Of a stretch of DNA of 64,000 nt, positions 18,067 through 25,803 are shown one piece after another. Position 1 is the first letter of the stretch; every line of letters begins with the position of its first letter. The translations under genes and the position numbers were made by a program. This stretch comes from Pseudomonas fluorescens (GTDB lineage: Bacteria > Pseudomonadota > Gammaproteobacteria > Pseudomonadales > Pseudomonadaceae). The notes under the pieces were generated by a model, which was not told where the DNA came from, did not search any database, and worked only from the letters and a program-made list of their open reading frames with translations. The stretch lies in assembly GCF_902497855.1 (NCBI RefSeq), contig NZ_CABVHU010000001.1, positions 62,001 to 126,000 on the forward strand. Reading direction: 5' to 3'.

Positions 18067-18079
18067 TTTACAGTGTAAA
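18067..18079. promoter_or_regulatory. Upstream activator site of the second sigma-54 promoter: TTTACAGTGTAAA
   Basis: TTTAC-AGT-GTAAA is a perfect inverted repeat set in AT-rich flanks that extend the symmetry (AATA to the left, TATT to the right). Its end is 100 bases before the -24 GG at 18180, the same spacing within 2 bases as the site upstream of the HAD gene. An imperfect copy, TTTACATTGCATAAA, follows at about 18099-18115. It is the likely binding site of the activator encoded at 25804. Confidence 0.65.
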
Positions 18080-18178
18080 AATATTGATCGATTTAATTTT
18101 TTACATTGCATAAAATTTGCAGTTCAAGTTTTTAAAAATAATCGTTATATATCAGTAAGTTGTCGAAAAAATCCTGTC

Positions 18179-18195
18179 TGGCACCCTCTTTGCTT
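18179..18195 (+). promoter_or_regulatory. Sigma-54 (-24/-12) promoter of the thioesterase-ligase-transporter operon
   Basis: TGGCACCCTCTTTGCTT is a near-perfect RpoN promoter, with GG (18180-18181) and GC (18192-18193) 10 bases apart. Transcription would begin about 11 bases further on, some 20 bases before the ATG at 18228. The operon downstream ends with, or is followed by, a sigma-54 activator gene at 25804. Confidence 0.88.
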
Positions 18196-18227
18196 ACTGC
18201 TAAGCACATCAACAAGAGAGGTGTTTC

Positions 18228-18641
18228 ATGGAGATTGCAAAGGATTCGACACATCACGTGGATACTCAGGTCACTCCGAGTATGACCGCCAGTTCATTCG
18301 CTACCCGCCCTGGAGAAAAGTATCCAACGGTGCTGAGCACGCCCTTTTTGGTAAGTGAGCTTGAGCGCGTTGCTGCGGACATGCTCGTGCCACTGCTGGG
18401 TGAAGGCAAAGTATCGGTGGGTGTTTCTGTAGCTATCGAACATTTGGCACCGACCCCTGTGGGTTTGAATATTCGTTCCCACGCCCGCTTTATCGGGCAA
18501 GAAGGAAAACTTTATTGGTTTGAAGTTTGGTCTGAAGACCCAGCAGGGTCGATCGGACGTGGGAAACATGCCCGAGCCATTGTAGATCTCTCGGCTATTG
18601 AAACACGCGCTGCCTCACGCAGCTCCTCAACAACTCAATAA
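18228..18641 (+). CDS. Hotdog-fold thioesterase, fluoroacetyl-CoA thioesterase (FlK)-like
   Basis: A 137-residue single hotdog protein. By alignment from memory with FlK of Streptomyces cattleya, its catalytic residues are all kept: Thr38 (FlK Thr42), Glu46 (Glu50), Gly65 (Gly69), His72 in IEHLAPTPVG (His76) and Arg116 in GKHARAIV (Arg120). The lid Phe36 is Tyr32 here, and the Phe33 place has Gly29, so strict fluoroacetyl selectivity is not implied. FlK hydrolyses a toxic acyl-CoA. Here it may release CoA from a dead-end thioester of the pathway. It is the first gene after the sigma-54 promoter, with AGAGAGG before the ATG. Confidence 0.75.
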   Translation: MEIAKDSTHHVDTQVTPSMTASSFATRPGEKYPTVLSTPFLVSELERVAADMLVPLLGEGKVSVGVSVAIEHLAPTPVGLNIRSHARFIGQEGKLYWFEVWSEDPAGSIGRGKHARAIVDLSAIETRAASRSSSTTQ

Positions 18642-18654
18642 TAAGGAGACTTTC

Positions 18655-19971
18655 ATGCCGCCCGAATTGTTGCACCCGGAATTCGAAACACTGTCGGAAC
18701 AGAGCATCCGCAATCTCCAGAATGGTCTGTGGGAACAGCAGTGGGATTATGTACGTCGCACGTCAGCTTTTTATAAGGAAAAATTTGGAGCGACAGTCGA
18801 TCAGAAGATCACTATTGATGATTTGCAGACCCTGCCGTTTACAGGAAAAGAAGAAGTTCGACGTAGCCAGGAACTGAGTTACCCGTTCGGCACTTACATG
18901 GCTTGCAGCAACGACAAAGTCGTTCGCGTTCACAGAACTTCTGGCACGACAGGCAAACCGCTGCAGCTGGCAAATAGTCGGCGTGACGTAGACCTTGTTT
19001 CTCTCGTCGGTGGCCGTGCTCAGTATTCCGCAGGCCTGAGACCTTCCGACCGCGTCGTACATTGTTTGAATTACTGCCAGTGGACGGGTGGTGTGACCGA
19101 CCATATGACGCTTGAAGAGGCTGGGGCGGCAGTCGTGCCGTTTGGCGTTGGCAATACAAAATTGCTCCTGGACACCATTACCGATCTGGGTGTCACCGCA
19201 ATTTCCTGCACTCCTTCATATCCGGCTTTGCTTGAAAAACTTTTGCGTGCAGAGGGCCGTAATCCTCGGGATCTCAAGCTGCGTGTAGGGTTGTTCGGCG
19301 GTGAAGCAGGCCTCGATAACATCGAATTCCGCGCGGCGATGGAAGATATGTGGGGCTTCAGCGTTCGCAACGCCAACTATGGCATGTCCGAAGTGCTGAG
19401 CAACTTCGCGAGTCAATGCGATCACTCCAATGACCTTCATTTTCATGGTGCCGACGCGCTCTTCATCGAAATTCTGGACGCGCAGGATCGCAGTCAATCG
19501 ATTCGCGAGGGTACCACCGGGGAGCTTGTATGCACCCATTTGGCGAAAGAGTGCCAGCCTCTGGTCCGCTTCAAGACGCGCGATGTCATCACTGTCACTG
19601 GCACCGGTCCATGCAAATGTGGCCGTACCGGATTCCGTTTCCGGGTAACCGGCCGTACCGACGATATGTTCAATGTTCGCGGTATTAACGTTTTCCCAAG
19701 CTCTGTTCAGAAAGCGATCTTCAGCCGGCCCGATCTCGCCTCGGGTCAGTTCCGAATCGTATTGGAAGGTTCAGGTCCTTGGGACCGGATTCGGGTCAAG
19801 GCAGAAGCGGCGGCAGGCGTAGGCGAAGAATCCTGGGAATACGCCAGAAAGTCCCTCGAAGATGCCATTCGAACATTCGCGGGGGCAACCGCTGAAGTAA
19901 CGATTCTGCCGATCGACAGTCTCCCCCGCACTGATGGCAAGACAGCATTGATCGAGAGGAAATCGTCATGA
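18655..19971 (+). CDS. Phenylacetate-CoA ligase (PaaK)-like acyl-CoA ligase
   Basis: A 438-residue ligase from the ATG at 18655 (AAGGAG upstream). HRTSGTTGKP is the ATP-binding loop, NYGMSEV the A5-type motif, TRDVITVTG and the CKCGRTG pair of cysteines are typical of PaaK relatives, GRTDDMFNVRGINVFPS is the hinge, and the C-terminal lysine is in PRTDGKTAL. It activates an acid, often aromatic or heterocyclic, to its CoA ester. The acid is presumably the cargo of the Liv-type importer downstream. Substrate unknown; not in a paa gene cluster. Confidence 0.85.
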   Translation: MPPELLHPEFETLSEQSIRNLQNGLWEQQWDYVRRTSAFYKEKFGATVDQKITIDDLQTLPFTGKEEVRRSQELSYPFGTYMACSNDKVVRVHRTSGTTGKPLQLANSRRDVDLVSLVGGRAQYSAGLRPSDRVVHCLNYCQWTGGVTDHMTLEEAGAAVVPFGVGNTKLLLDTITDLGVTAISCTPSYPALLEKLLRAEGRNPRDLKLRVGLFGGEAGLDNIEFRAAMEDMWGFSVRNANYGMSEVLSNFASQCDHSNDLHFHGADALFIEILDAQDRSQSIREGTTGELVCTHLAKECQPLVRFKTRDVITVTGTGPCKCGRTGFRFRVTGRTDDMFNVRGINVFPSSVQKAIFSRPDLASGQFRIVLEGSGPWDRIRVKAEAAAGVGEESWEYARKSLEDAIRTFAGATAEVTILPIDSLPRTDGKTALIERKSS

Positions 19972-20729
19972 GTTACGCATTGTACGACCGACGCGACGCC
20001 ATTGGTGTCGTGACATTGAACCGGCCTGAACGATTGAATGCCATCAGTGGTGAACTGTTGGCAGCGTTTTCGGTAGCGTTGAAAGCAGCAATTGACGACT
20101 CGGAGGCGGCGGTCATCGTGCTGCACGGCGAGGGTCGAGCATTTTGCTCCGGCGATGATCTGAAAGAATTTGGTCTTCAAAGCGCCAATGCAGCATCGAT
20201 CAAAGCGCACATCAGTGCGATTCAGGAAATTACCCATTTGATGATGGGTTGTGACAAACCCATTGTCGGGGCTCTCCACGGTTTCGCCGTCGGTGGTGGC
20301 TTCGAGTGGTTGTTGAATTGCGACATTACTGTTGCTGCTGACAACCTTGTGGCCTTCTTTCCCGAGATGGATTGGGGCCAATTTGTCACGGGTGGCGTGA
20401 CTCATCTATTACCCCAATCAATTGGTTATCAGCGAGCAATGGAGCTGTTATTGCTCGGTGAGCGGCAGTCGGCCGACCAACTCCTGAAACTGGGATTAGT
20501 AAACCGAGTTACCAAACTTGAAGATATGCATGACGTCGCATTCGAAATGGCGGCGAAAATTGCTACGAAATCCCGTTTCTCTGTCTCTCGTCTGAAAAAT
20601 CTTATTAATAAAGGTTTGGGCGACTCGCTGTGGAATGCGGTGAAGTTGGAAGAGGAAGTTACCATCGAGGCTTTTAGCCAACCTGGTGCGGCTGAACGTG
20701 TTCAAGGATTTATCGCAAGAAAGAAATAA
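19968..20729 (+). CDS. Enoyl-CoA hydratase/isomerase family protein
   Basis: A 253-residue crotonase with GRAFCSGDDLKEF and GFAVGGGFEWLLNCDI loops and a glutamate in FFPEMDWGQFVTGG. The usual GAGG stretch after that motif reads FVTGGVT, so its active site is not that of ordinary enoyl-CoA hydratases. It overlaps the ligase gene by ATGA (19968-19971). It probably acts straight on the CoA ester that ligase makes, by hydration, ring cleavage or dehalogenation; I cannot tell which. Confidence 0.85.
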   Translation: MSYALYDRRDAIGVVTLNRPERLNAISGELLAAFSVALKAAIDDSEAAVIVLHGEGRAFCSGDDLKEFGLQSANAASIKAHISAIQEITHLMMGCDKPIVGALHGFAVGGGFEWLLNCDITVAADNLVAFFPEMDWGQFVTGGVTHLLPQSIGYQRAMELLLLGERQSADQLLKLGLVNRVTKLEDMHDVAFEMAAKIATKSRFSVSRLKNLINKGLGDSLWNAVKLEEEVTIEAFSQPGAAERVQGFIARKK

Positions 20730-20775
20730 ACCCTAACGGTGTAAGAATATCAATAATAAAAAGGGAAATAGTAAG

Positions 20776-21879
20776 ATGAAAATCCAGCGAATTCTCACAG
20801 TGTCTACTGTTCTCATGGCATTGAACACACCTTTGGTCCAGGCCAAGGATGTGGTTCTGGGTGTCGTGGGGCCGGCCACCGGTCAATATGCAGCATTTTT
20901 TGACCAAATCACCCACGGCGCAAAGTCAGTAGTAGAAACGATTAATGCTAATGGTGGTGTAAACGGCGACAAGCTTGTCTTGGATATTCAAGATGACGCG
21001 TGCGATCCGAAGCAGGCCGTTGCCGTTGCCAACAAATATGCTGCTCAAAAAACTGCGGCCGTTATTGGGCACTTTTGTTCGTCATCTGCCATTCCGGCTT
21101 CGGAAATATATGCTGACGCTGAAATTCCGATGATTGCCTCAGCCGCCAGTAGTCCGATCATAACTGAACGTGGTTTGCAGAACGTGTTCCGCACTTCAGG
21201 GCGTGACGACCTGTCCGCTGTTGTTGCCTATGAGGCAATTATCAAGCGCAAGCTAGGCACCCGAATCGCCATCATTAATGACAAGTCTACTTACGGACGT
21301 GGACTGGCAGAGAATGTTAAAGCCGGTATCACAGCTGCCGGCTTGCAAGTGGTCGTCGATGACACGCTGACGCAAGGCGAGAAGGATTTTTCGACACTTG
21401 TTTCCAAACTCAAGTTGGCTAACGTCGACCTTGTTTTCTTCGGTGGCTACTTTGCAGAGGGGGGGCTTCTTGTAAGGCAGGCACGGGAGCAGGGACTGAA
21501 GGCAACCTTTATGGGGGGTGACGGTATGGCGTCGACAGAGTTTGCCTCTATCGCTGGGGCTGCCGGGGATGGTTTCCTGTTTACGTTCTATCCAGATCCG
21601 CGCAATAACCCTAAAGCCGCTGATATCGTCAAAAAATTCCGCGACGTGGGCTATGAACCTGAAGGCTATACGCTTTATACCTATGCCGCTATCCAGGCTT
21701 ATGCCAGCGCTGCGAATAATGCAAAGTCGACAGATGGGTCCAAGGTTTCGAAATCATTGCACACTGATTCGTTCAATACTGTTCTCGGTGATATGAAATT
21801 TGACAAAAAGGGTGACCCGAGTACCGAACCTTTTATCATCTATGCGTGGGAAGGTGGTAAGTACAAACCGCTTAATTAA
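20776..21879 (+). CDS. Branched-chain amino acid-type ABC importer, periplasmic binding protein (LivK-like)
   Basis: A 367-residue protein with a signal peptide ending VQAKD and the type I binding-protein fold: VLGVVGPATGQYAAFFDQITHG and the AVIGHFCSSSAIPAS segment, which touches the ligand's carboxylate in LivJ/LivK. Relatives bind amino acids, but in catabolic operons many bind aromatic or alicyclic acids. It is followed by a strong hairpin before the permease gene, as expected for a protein needed in excess. Its codons are richer in A/T than those of the neighbouring 12-16 kb operon. Confidence 0.9.
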   Translation: MKIQRILTVSTVLMALNTPLVQAKDVVLGVVGPATGQYAAFFDQITHGAKSVVETINANGGVNGDKLVLDIQDDACDPKQAVAVANKYAAQKTAAVIGHFCSSSAIPASEIYADAEIPMIASAASSPIITERGLQNVFRTSGRDDLSAVVAYEAIIKRKLGTRIAIINDKSTYGRGLAENVKAGITAAGLQVVVDDTLTQGEKDFSTLVSKLKLANVDLVFFGGYFAEGGLLVRQAREQGLKATFMGGDGMASTEFASIAGAAGDGFLFTFYPDPRNNPKAADIVKKFRDVGYEPEGYTLYTYAAIQAYASAANNAKSTDGSKVSKSLHTDSFNTVLGDMKFDKKGDPSTEPFIIYAWEGGKYKPLN

Positions 21880-21890
21880 GATTTTGACCA

Positions 21891-21920
21891 TCGGCTTATG
21901 TCGCGTTTGACATAAGCCGA
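21891..21920 (+). terminator. 12-bp perfect hairpin between livK- and livH-like genes
   Basis: TCGGCTTATGTC (21891-21902) and GACATAAGCCGA (21909-21920) pair completely around a six-base loop. It begins 12 bases after the binding-protein stop, has no T run, and the next gene starts at 21951. Such intercistronic hairpins in importer operons usually protect the upstream mRNA or weaken read-through, so that the binding protein is made in excess. Confidence 0.7.
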
Positions 21921-21950
21921 CTTTCGATTAATTTAATTTTGGAGTTTGTA

Positions 21951-22865
21951 ATGGGCTACTTCCTTCAGCAAACGATCAACGGCCTTACGCTGGGGGCTAT
22001 ATACGGGTTGATCGCGCTCGGTTATACGATGGTCTACGGGATCGTCGGAATGATTAACTTCGCCCACGGCGAAATTTATATGATCGGGGCTTTCATTTCT
22101 TTGATTGCCTTCACCGTTTTGGGTTTGTTAGGGATAACTTGGGTACCTCTAGCAATTCTCCTCGTCTTGATAATTGCTGTGGTCTTCACTGCCATTTATG
22201 GTTGGGCCGTTGAGCGCATCGCTTATCGCCCACTTCGTCGATCGTTTCGTCTCGCGCCGCTGATCTCAGCAATCGGCATGTCAATTTTCCTGCAAAACTA
22301 TGTCCAGATCGTCCAAGGCGCGCGAACTCGGACGCTTCCGCAACTCTTATCCGGGGGCTATTCACTCTGGGAACATGATGGTTTCTCTGTGCAGATTACT
22401 GCCATCCAGATTTCCATCGTTGTACTGACCTTTTGCCTTATGGGGCTGCTGTATCACGCTGTCGAGAAGACCCGGTTCGGCCGTTCACAGCGCGCTTGTG
22501 AGCAGGATATGGAAATGGCTGGCATGGCCGGCATTGACGTGAGTCGGACTATTTCTGTCACTTTCATGGTGGGGGCAGGGCTCGCCGCCGCCGCAGGATT
22601 GATGACCACTCTGTACTACGGCTCAGTGGATTTTTTCATCGGTTTTCTTGCCGGCGTGAAGGCATTCACGGCTGCCGTGCTCGGCGGTATCGGGTCCATT
22701 CCTGGCGCGATGATCGGCGGACTCATCATCGGGTTGGTCGAGGCTTATTGGGGAGGTTATGTGTCTGGTGCCTACAAGGACGTTTCGGTGTTCGCCGTGC
22801 TGATCCTGGTATTGACGATTCGGCCTTCCGGACTCTTTGGTCGCCCGCATTTAGAGAAAGTCTGA
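21951..22865 (+). CDS. ABC importer permease, LivH-like
   Basis: A 304-residue inner-membrane protein. The start GYFLQQTINGLTLGAIYGLI, the GMINFAHGEIYMIGAF segment and AVLGGIGSIPGAMIGG near the end are hallmarks of LivH. I place the start at the ATG 21951 with GGAG six bases before it; an ATG at 21939 is in frame but badly placed. It forms the channel with the LivM-like protein encoded 9 bases on. Confidence 0.92.
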   Translation: MGYFLQQTINGLTLGAIYGLIALGYTMVYGIVGMINFAHGEIYMIGAFISLIAFTVLGLLGITWVPLAILLVLIIAVVFTAIYGWAVERIAYRPLRRSFRLAPLISAIGMSIFLQNYVQIVQGARTRTLPQLLSGGYSLWEHDGFSVQITAIQISIVVLTFCLMGLLYHAVEKTRFGRSQRACEQDMEMAGMAGIDVSRTISVTFMVGAGLAAAAGLMTTLYYGSVDFFIGFLAGVKAFTAAVLGGIGSIPGAMIGGLIIGLVEAYWGGYVSGAYKDVSVFAVLILVLTIRPSGLFGRPHLEKV

Positions 22866-22874
22866 GGCAGAAAA

Positions 22875-24164
22875 ATGAAAACAACAATCGCCCAAACCCT
22901 TAAGAGTGCAGTGCTCCCCGCGCTGATTACGGCTCTGCTTGCGCTCCCCTTGGCGGGTTTGCAGCTTCAGGATCTTGGCGGCAAGAATGGACTGAACATC
23001 AGACCCCTCTGGGTCATTGTTCCAACCATTATTGTCTTCATCGGCCATTGCCTTGTGCAACTGCTGAGGAATCGGAACAAGCTCCAGCCTAAAGTTCCAC
23101 GTCAATCACGAGCATCGACATATATCGCTCATGTTTCACCACGCCTGTTTCTGATGATCGGGATTGTAGCGGTGGTCTTTCCGATGTTGCCGTTTACAAG
23201 TCGCTACGAACTTGATCTGGCAACCACGTTTTTAATCTACGTGATGTTGGGATGGGGGCTGAATATAGTCGTTGGTATGGCAGGTCTCCTTGATCTGGGC
23301 TATGTCGCGTTCTACGCCGCGGGTGCCTATACGTTCGGTTATCTCTCAGTCAATTACGGCGTCAGCTTCTGGGTGGCGCTACCGCTCTGCGGACTGGTAT
23401 CTGCATCATTGGGTATCTTGCTCGGTTTTCCGGTGCTTCGGCTCAGGGGCGATTACCTGGCGATCGTTACACTAGGCTTTGGGGAAATCATTCGTATATT
23501 CCTCATTAATTTGACGGACATCACCGGCGGACCAAACGGGATCGCGGGCATCGCCCGGCCAACCTTTTTTGGCCACCCGTTCGCAGCAACCGCGCCGGAT
23601 GGAGTATCGACGTTCGCCGATATTTTCCACCTGGACTTTTCGCCGGACCACCGCTTCATGTGGCTCTATTACATTATTCTCGGCCTGGCAGCTCTCACGC
23701 TTCTCTTCACTGAAAGACTGCGTCGCTTGCCCATCGGCAGGTCATGGGAAGCCTTGCGCGAAGACGAAACTGCCTGTCAGGCGGTGGGTATCAATCCTAC
23801 ATCCGTGAAACTGACGGCGTTCTCGCTAGGTGCAATGCTGGGTGGCTTCGCGGGTTGCTTCTTCGCCGCCAGGCAGGGGTTTATCAGCCCCGAGAGTTTT
23901 ACCTTTACAGAAAGCGCGATCATCCTTGCGATTGTCGTGTTGGGCGGAATGGGCAGCCAGTTGGGAGTTGTTCTAGCAGCCATTTTACTTGTTGGCCTCC
24001 CAGAGCTAGGACGAGATTTCGCTGAGTATCGGATGCTCTTGTTCGGCCTTGCGATGGTATTCATCATGATCTGGCGGCCACAAGGTCTGATAGCTGGAAG
24101 AAAGCCGTCGATTCTAGCTCCCACGACATTACCCCATCTTCAAGTTTCGGAGTCGCTGCGATGA
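22875..24164 (+). CDS. ABC importer permease, LivM-like
   Basis: A 429-residue inner-membrane protein with an N-terminal extension containing two hydrophobic segments before the LivM core, as in enteric LivM. Core motifs are LNIVVGMAGLLDLGYVAF, LRLRGDYLAIVTLGFGEI and LGGMGSQLG. GAGG stands before the ATG. It pairs with LivH and overlaps the fused ATPase gene by ATGA. Confidence 0.92.
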   Translation: MKTTIAQTLKSAVLPALITALLALPLAGLQLQDLGGKNGLNIRPLWVIVPTIIVFIGHCLVQLLRNRNKLQPKVPRQSRASTYIAHVSPRLFLMIGIVAVVFPMLPFTSRYELDLATTFLIYVMLGWGLNIVVGMAGLLDLGYVAFYAAGAYTFGYLSVNYGVSFWVALPLCGLVSASLGILLGFPVLRLRGDYLAIVTLGFGEIIRIFLINLTDITGGPNGIAGIARPTFFGHPFAATAPDGVSTFADIFHLDFSPDHRFMWLYYIILGLAALTLLFTERLRRLPIGRSWEALREDETACQAVGINPTSVKLTAFSLGAMLGGFAGCFFAARQGFISPESFTFTESAIILAIVVLGGMGSQLGVVLAAILLVGLPELGRDFAEYRMLLFGLAMVFIMIWRPQGLIAGRKPSILAPTTLPHLQVSESLR

Positions 24165-25744
24165 ATCAGGCCCAAAATTCCAGACTGCTGTCTGTAGAAG
24201 GTTTGAACATGCATTTCGGTGGGATCAAAGCGATCCAGAACCTTGACTTCAAAGCCGCCAGTGGTGAGATCACCGCCGTGATTGGTCCCAACGGTGCGGG
24301 CAAAACAACTGCTTTCAACTGCGTTACCGGTTTTTACAGACCGACTTCCGGAAAGATAACTGTAGAGGGAGCCGGCTCCAGCATCAGGGTCGACAGTCTG
24401 TCGGGCCATCAGATCGTCACGAAAGCGGGCATAGCGCGTACGTTTCAGAACATACGATTGTTTAAAGGGATGACCGCTCTGGAAAATCTGTTGGTCGCCC
24501 AACATACAGTGCTCAGCGGTGGTGGACTGCTGCAGGTCGCCGGTTTGTTCGGCTTAAAATCCTATCGTGACAAAGAGGAGGAAGCCGTAGCAAAAGCCAT
24601 GACCTGGCTGCGGCGGATGAATCTTGTCGCACGTGCAGATGATCTCGCGGGCAATCTTTCATATGGGCAACAACGTCGGTTGGAGATTGCACGCGCGATG
24701 TGCCTTGACCCCGAATTTCTTTGTCTCGATGAGCCTGCCGCAGGGCTGAATCCGAAAGAGTCAGGAGAACTGGGCGAGGATCTGCAACGACTGAAGCTGG
24801 AGAATGGCGTCGGCGTGCTGTTGATTGAACACGACATGAGCGTTGTGATGAATGTATCGGACCGCATCGTGGTGCTTGAGTACGGCAAGAAGCTGGCTGA
24901 GGGGACCCCCGAGTACATCAAGGAACATCCCGGTGTAATCGCTGCGTACTTGGGGCACAGCGACAGCTCGACATCGCTGCAGCGTCTGCCACGTGATGGG
25001 CGGGTCCCCACCACTTTTGCACCGGCGGTTCTTGCCGTTGAAAATCTCCATGTCAGCTATGGTGCGGTAGAGGTGCTGCACGGTATCAACATGGAAGTTC
25101 GGCAGGGCGAGATCGTCACGCTGTTGGGTGCTAATGGAGCAGGAAAATCGACATTACTCAAAACCATTTTCGGCTCACCAGCTGTCAAAGAGGGGTCGAT
25201 ATCGTTCAGCGGTACTCCGTTGAAAGGTTTGCAGTCCCACTGTGTGGCGGACCTGGGTATTGCGCATTCTCCAGAAGGGCGCCGTATCATGCCCAAGATG
25301 ACCGTTCTGGAGAATTTGCAGATCGGTGCATTCTTGAGCGATCCGAAGCATTTTCAGAATGACTTGAAAAAGGTTTTCCGCCTGTTTCCTCGATTGGAGG
25401 AGCGTGCATGGCAACGCGCTGGGACAATGTCTGGCGGTGAGCAGCAAATGCTCGCTATCGGACGGGCCTTGATGCAGCGCCCTAAACTTTTATTGCTTGA
25501 CGAACCATCGCTAGGTTTGGCACCGCTCGTCATTCGTCAGATCTTCGATGCCATCCAGAAAATCAATAAAGAGGATGGCATCACCGTCCTGCTCGTCGAG
25601 CAAAATGCGGCAATGGCGCTCGCAATAGCAGACCGCGGCTATGTGTTGCAGACGGGGCGCATTGTGCATTCTGGAGACGCTGAAGTCTTGGCTTCCCAGT
25701 CCGAGATCAGAAATGCTTATCTTGAAGGGATGGCGGTGCCATGA
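24161..25744 (+). CDS. Fused LivG-LivF-type double ABC ATPase
   Basis: A 527-residue protein with two full ATPase domains in one chain. The LivG-like half (about 1-265) has GPNGAGKTT, ARTFQNIRLF, LSYGQQRRLEIARA and FLCLDEPAAGLNP. The LivF-like half (about 288-527) has GANGAGKST, SPEGRRIMPKMTVLEN, MSGGEQQMLAIGRA and LLLLDEPSLGLAP. A linker of about 20 residues joins them. In most bacteria these are separate livG and livF genes; here no stop separates them and the homology is intact. The fusion fixes a 1:1 heterodimer for the LivHM channel. Confidence 0.92.
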   Translation: MNQAQNSRLLSVEGLNMHFGGIKAIQNLDFKAASGEITAVIGPNGAGKTTAFNCVTGFYRPTSGKITVEGAGSSIRVDSLSGHQIVTKAGIARTFQNIRLFKGMTALENLLVAQHTVLSGGGLLQVAGLFGLKSYRDKEEEAVAKAMTWLRRMNLVARADDLAGNLSYGQQRRLEIARAMCLDPEFLCLDEPAAGLNPKESGELGEDLQRLKLENGVGVLLIEHDMSVVMNVSDRIVVLEYGKKLAEGTPEYIKEHPGVIAAYLGHSDSSTSLQRLPRDGRVPTTFAPAVLAVENLHVSYGAVEVLHGINMEVRQGEIVTLLGANGAGKSTLLKTIFGSPAVKEGSISFSGTPLKGLQSHCVADLGIAHSPEGRRIMPKMTVLENLQIGAFLSDPKHFQNDLKKVFRLFPRLEERAWQRAGTMSGGEQQMLAIGRALMQRPKLLLLDEPSLGLAPLVIRQIFDAIQKINKEDGITVLLVEQNAAMALAIADRGYVLQTGRIVHSGDAEVLASQSEIRNAYLEGMAVP

Positions 25745-25803
25745 TTCCATTGACAGGCCAGTGACGGTAAGTGAATTGATCGATTCTTGAGAGTGCGATA
25801 GCA

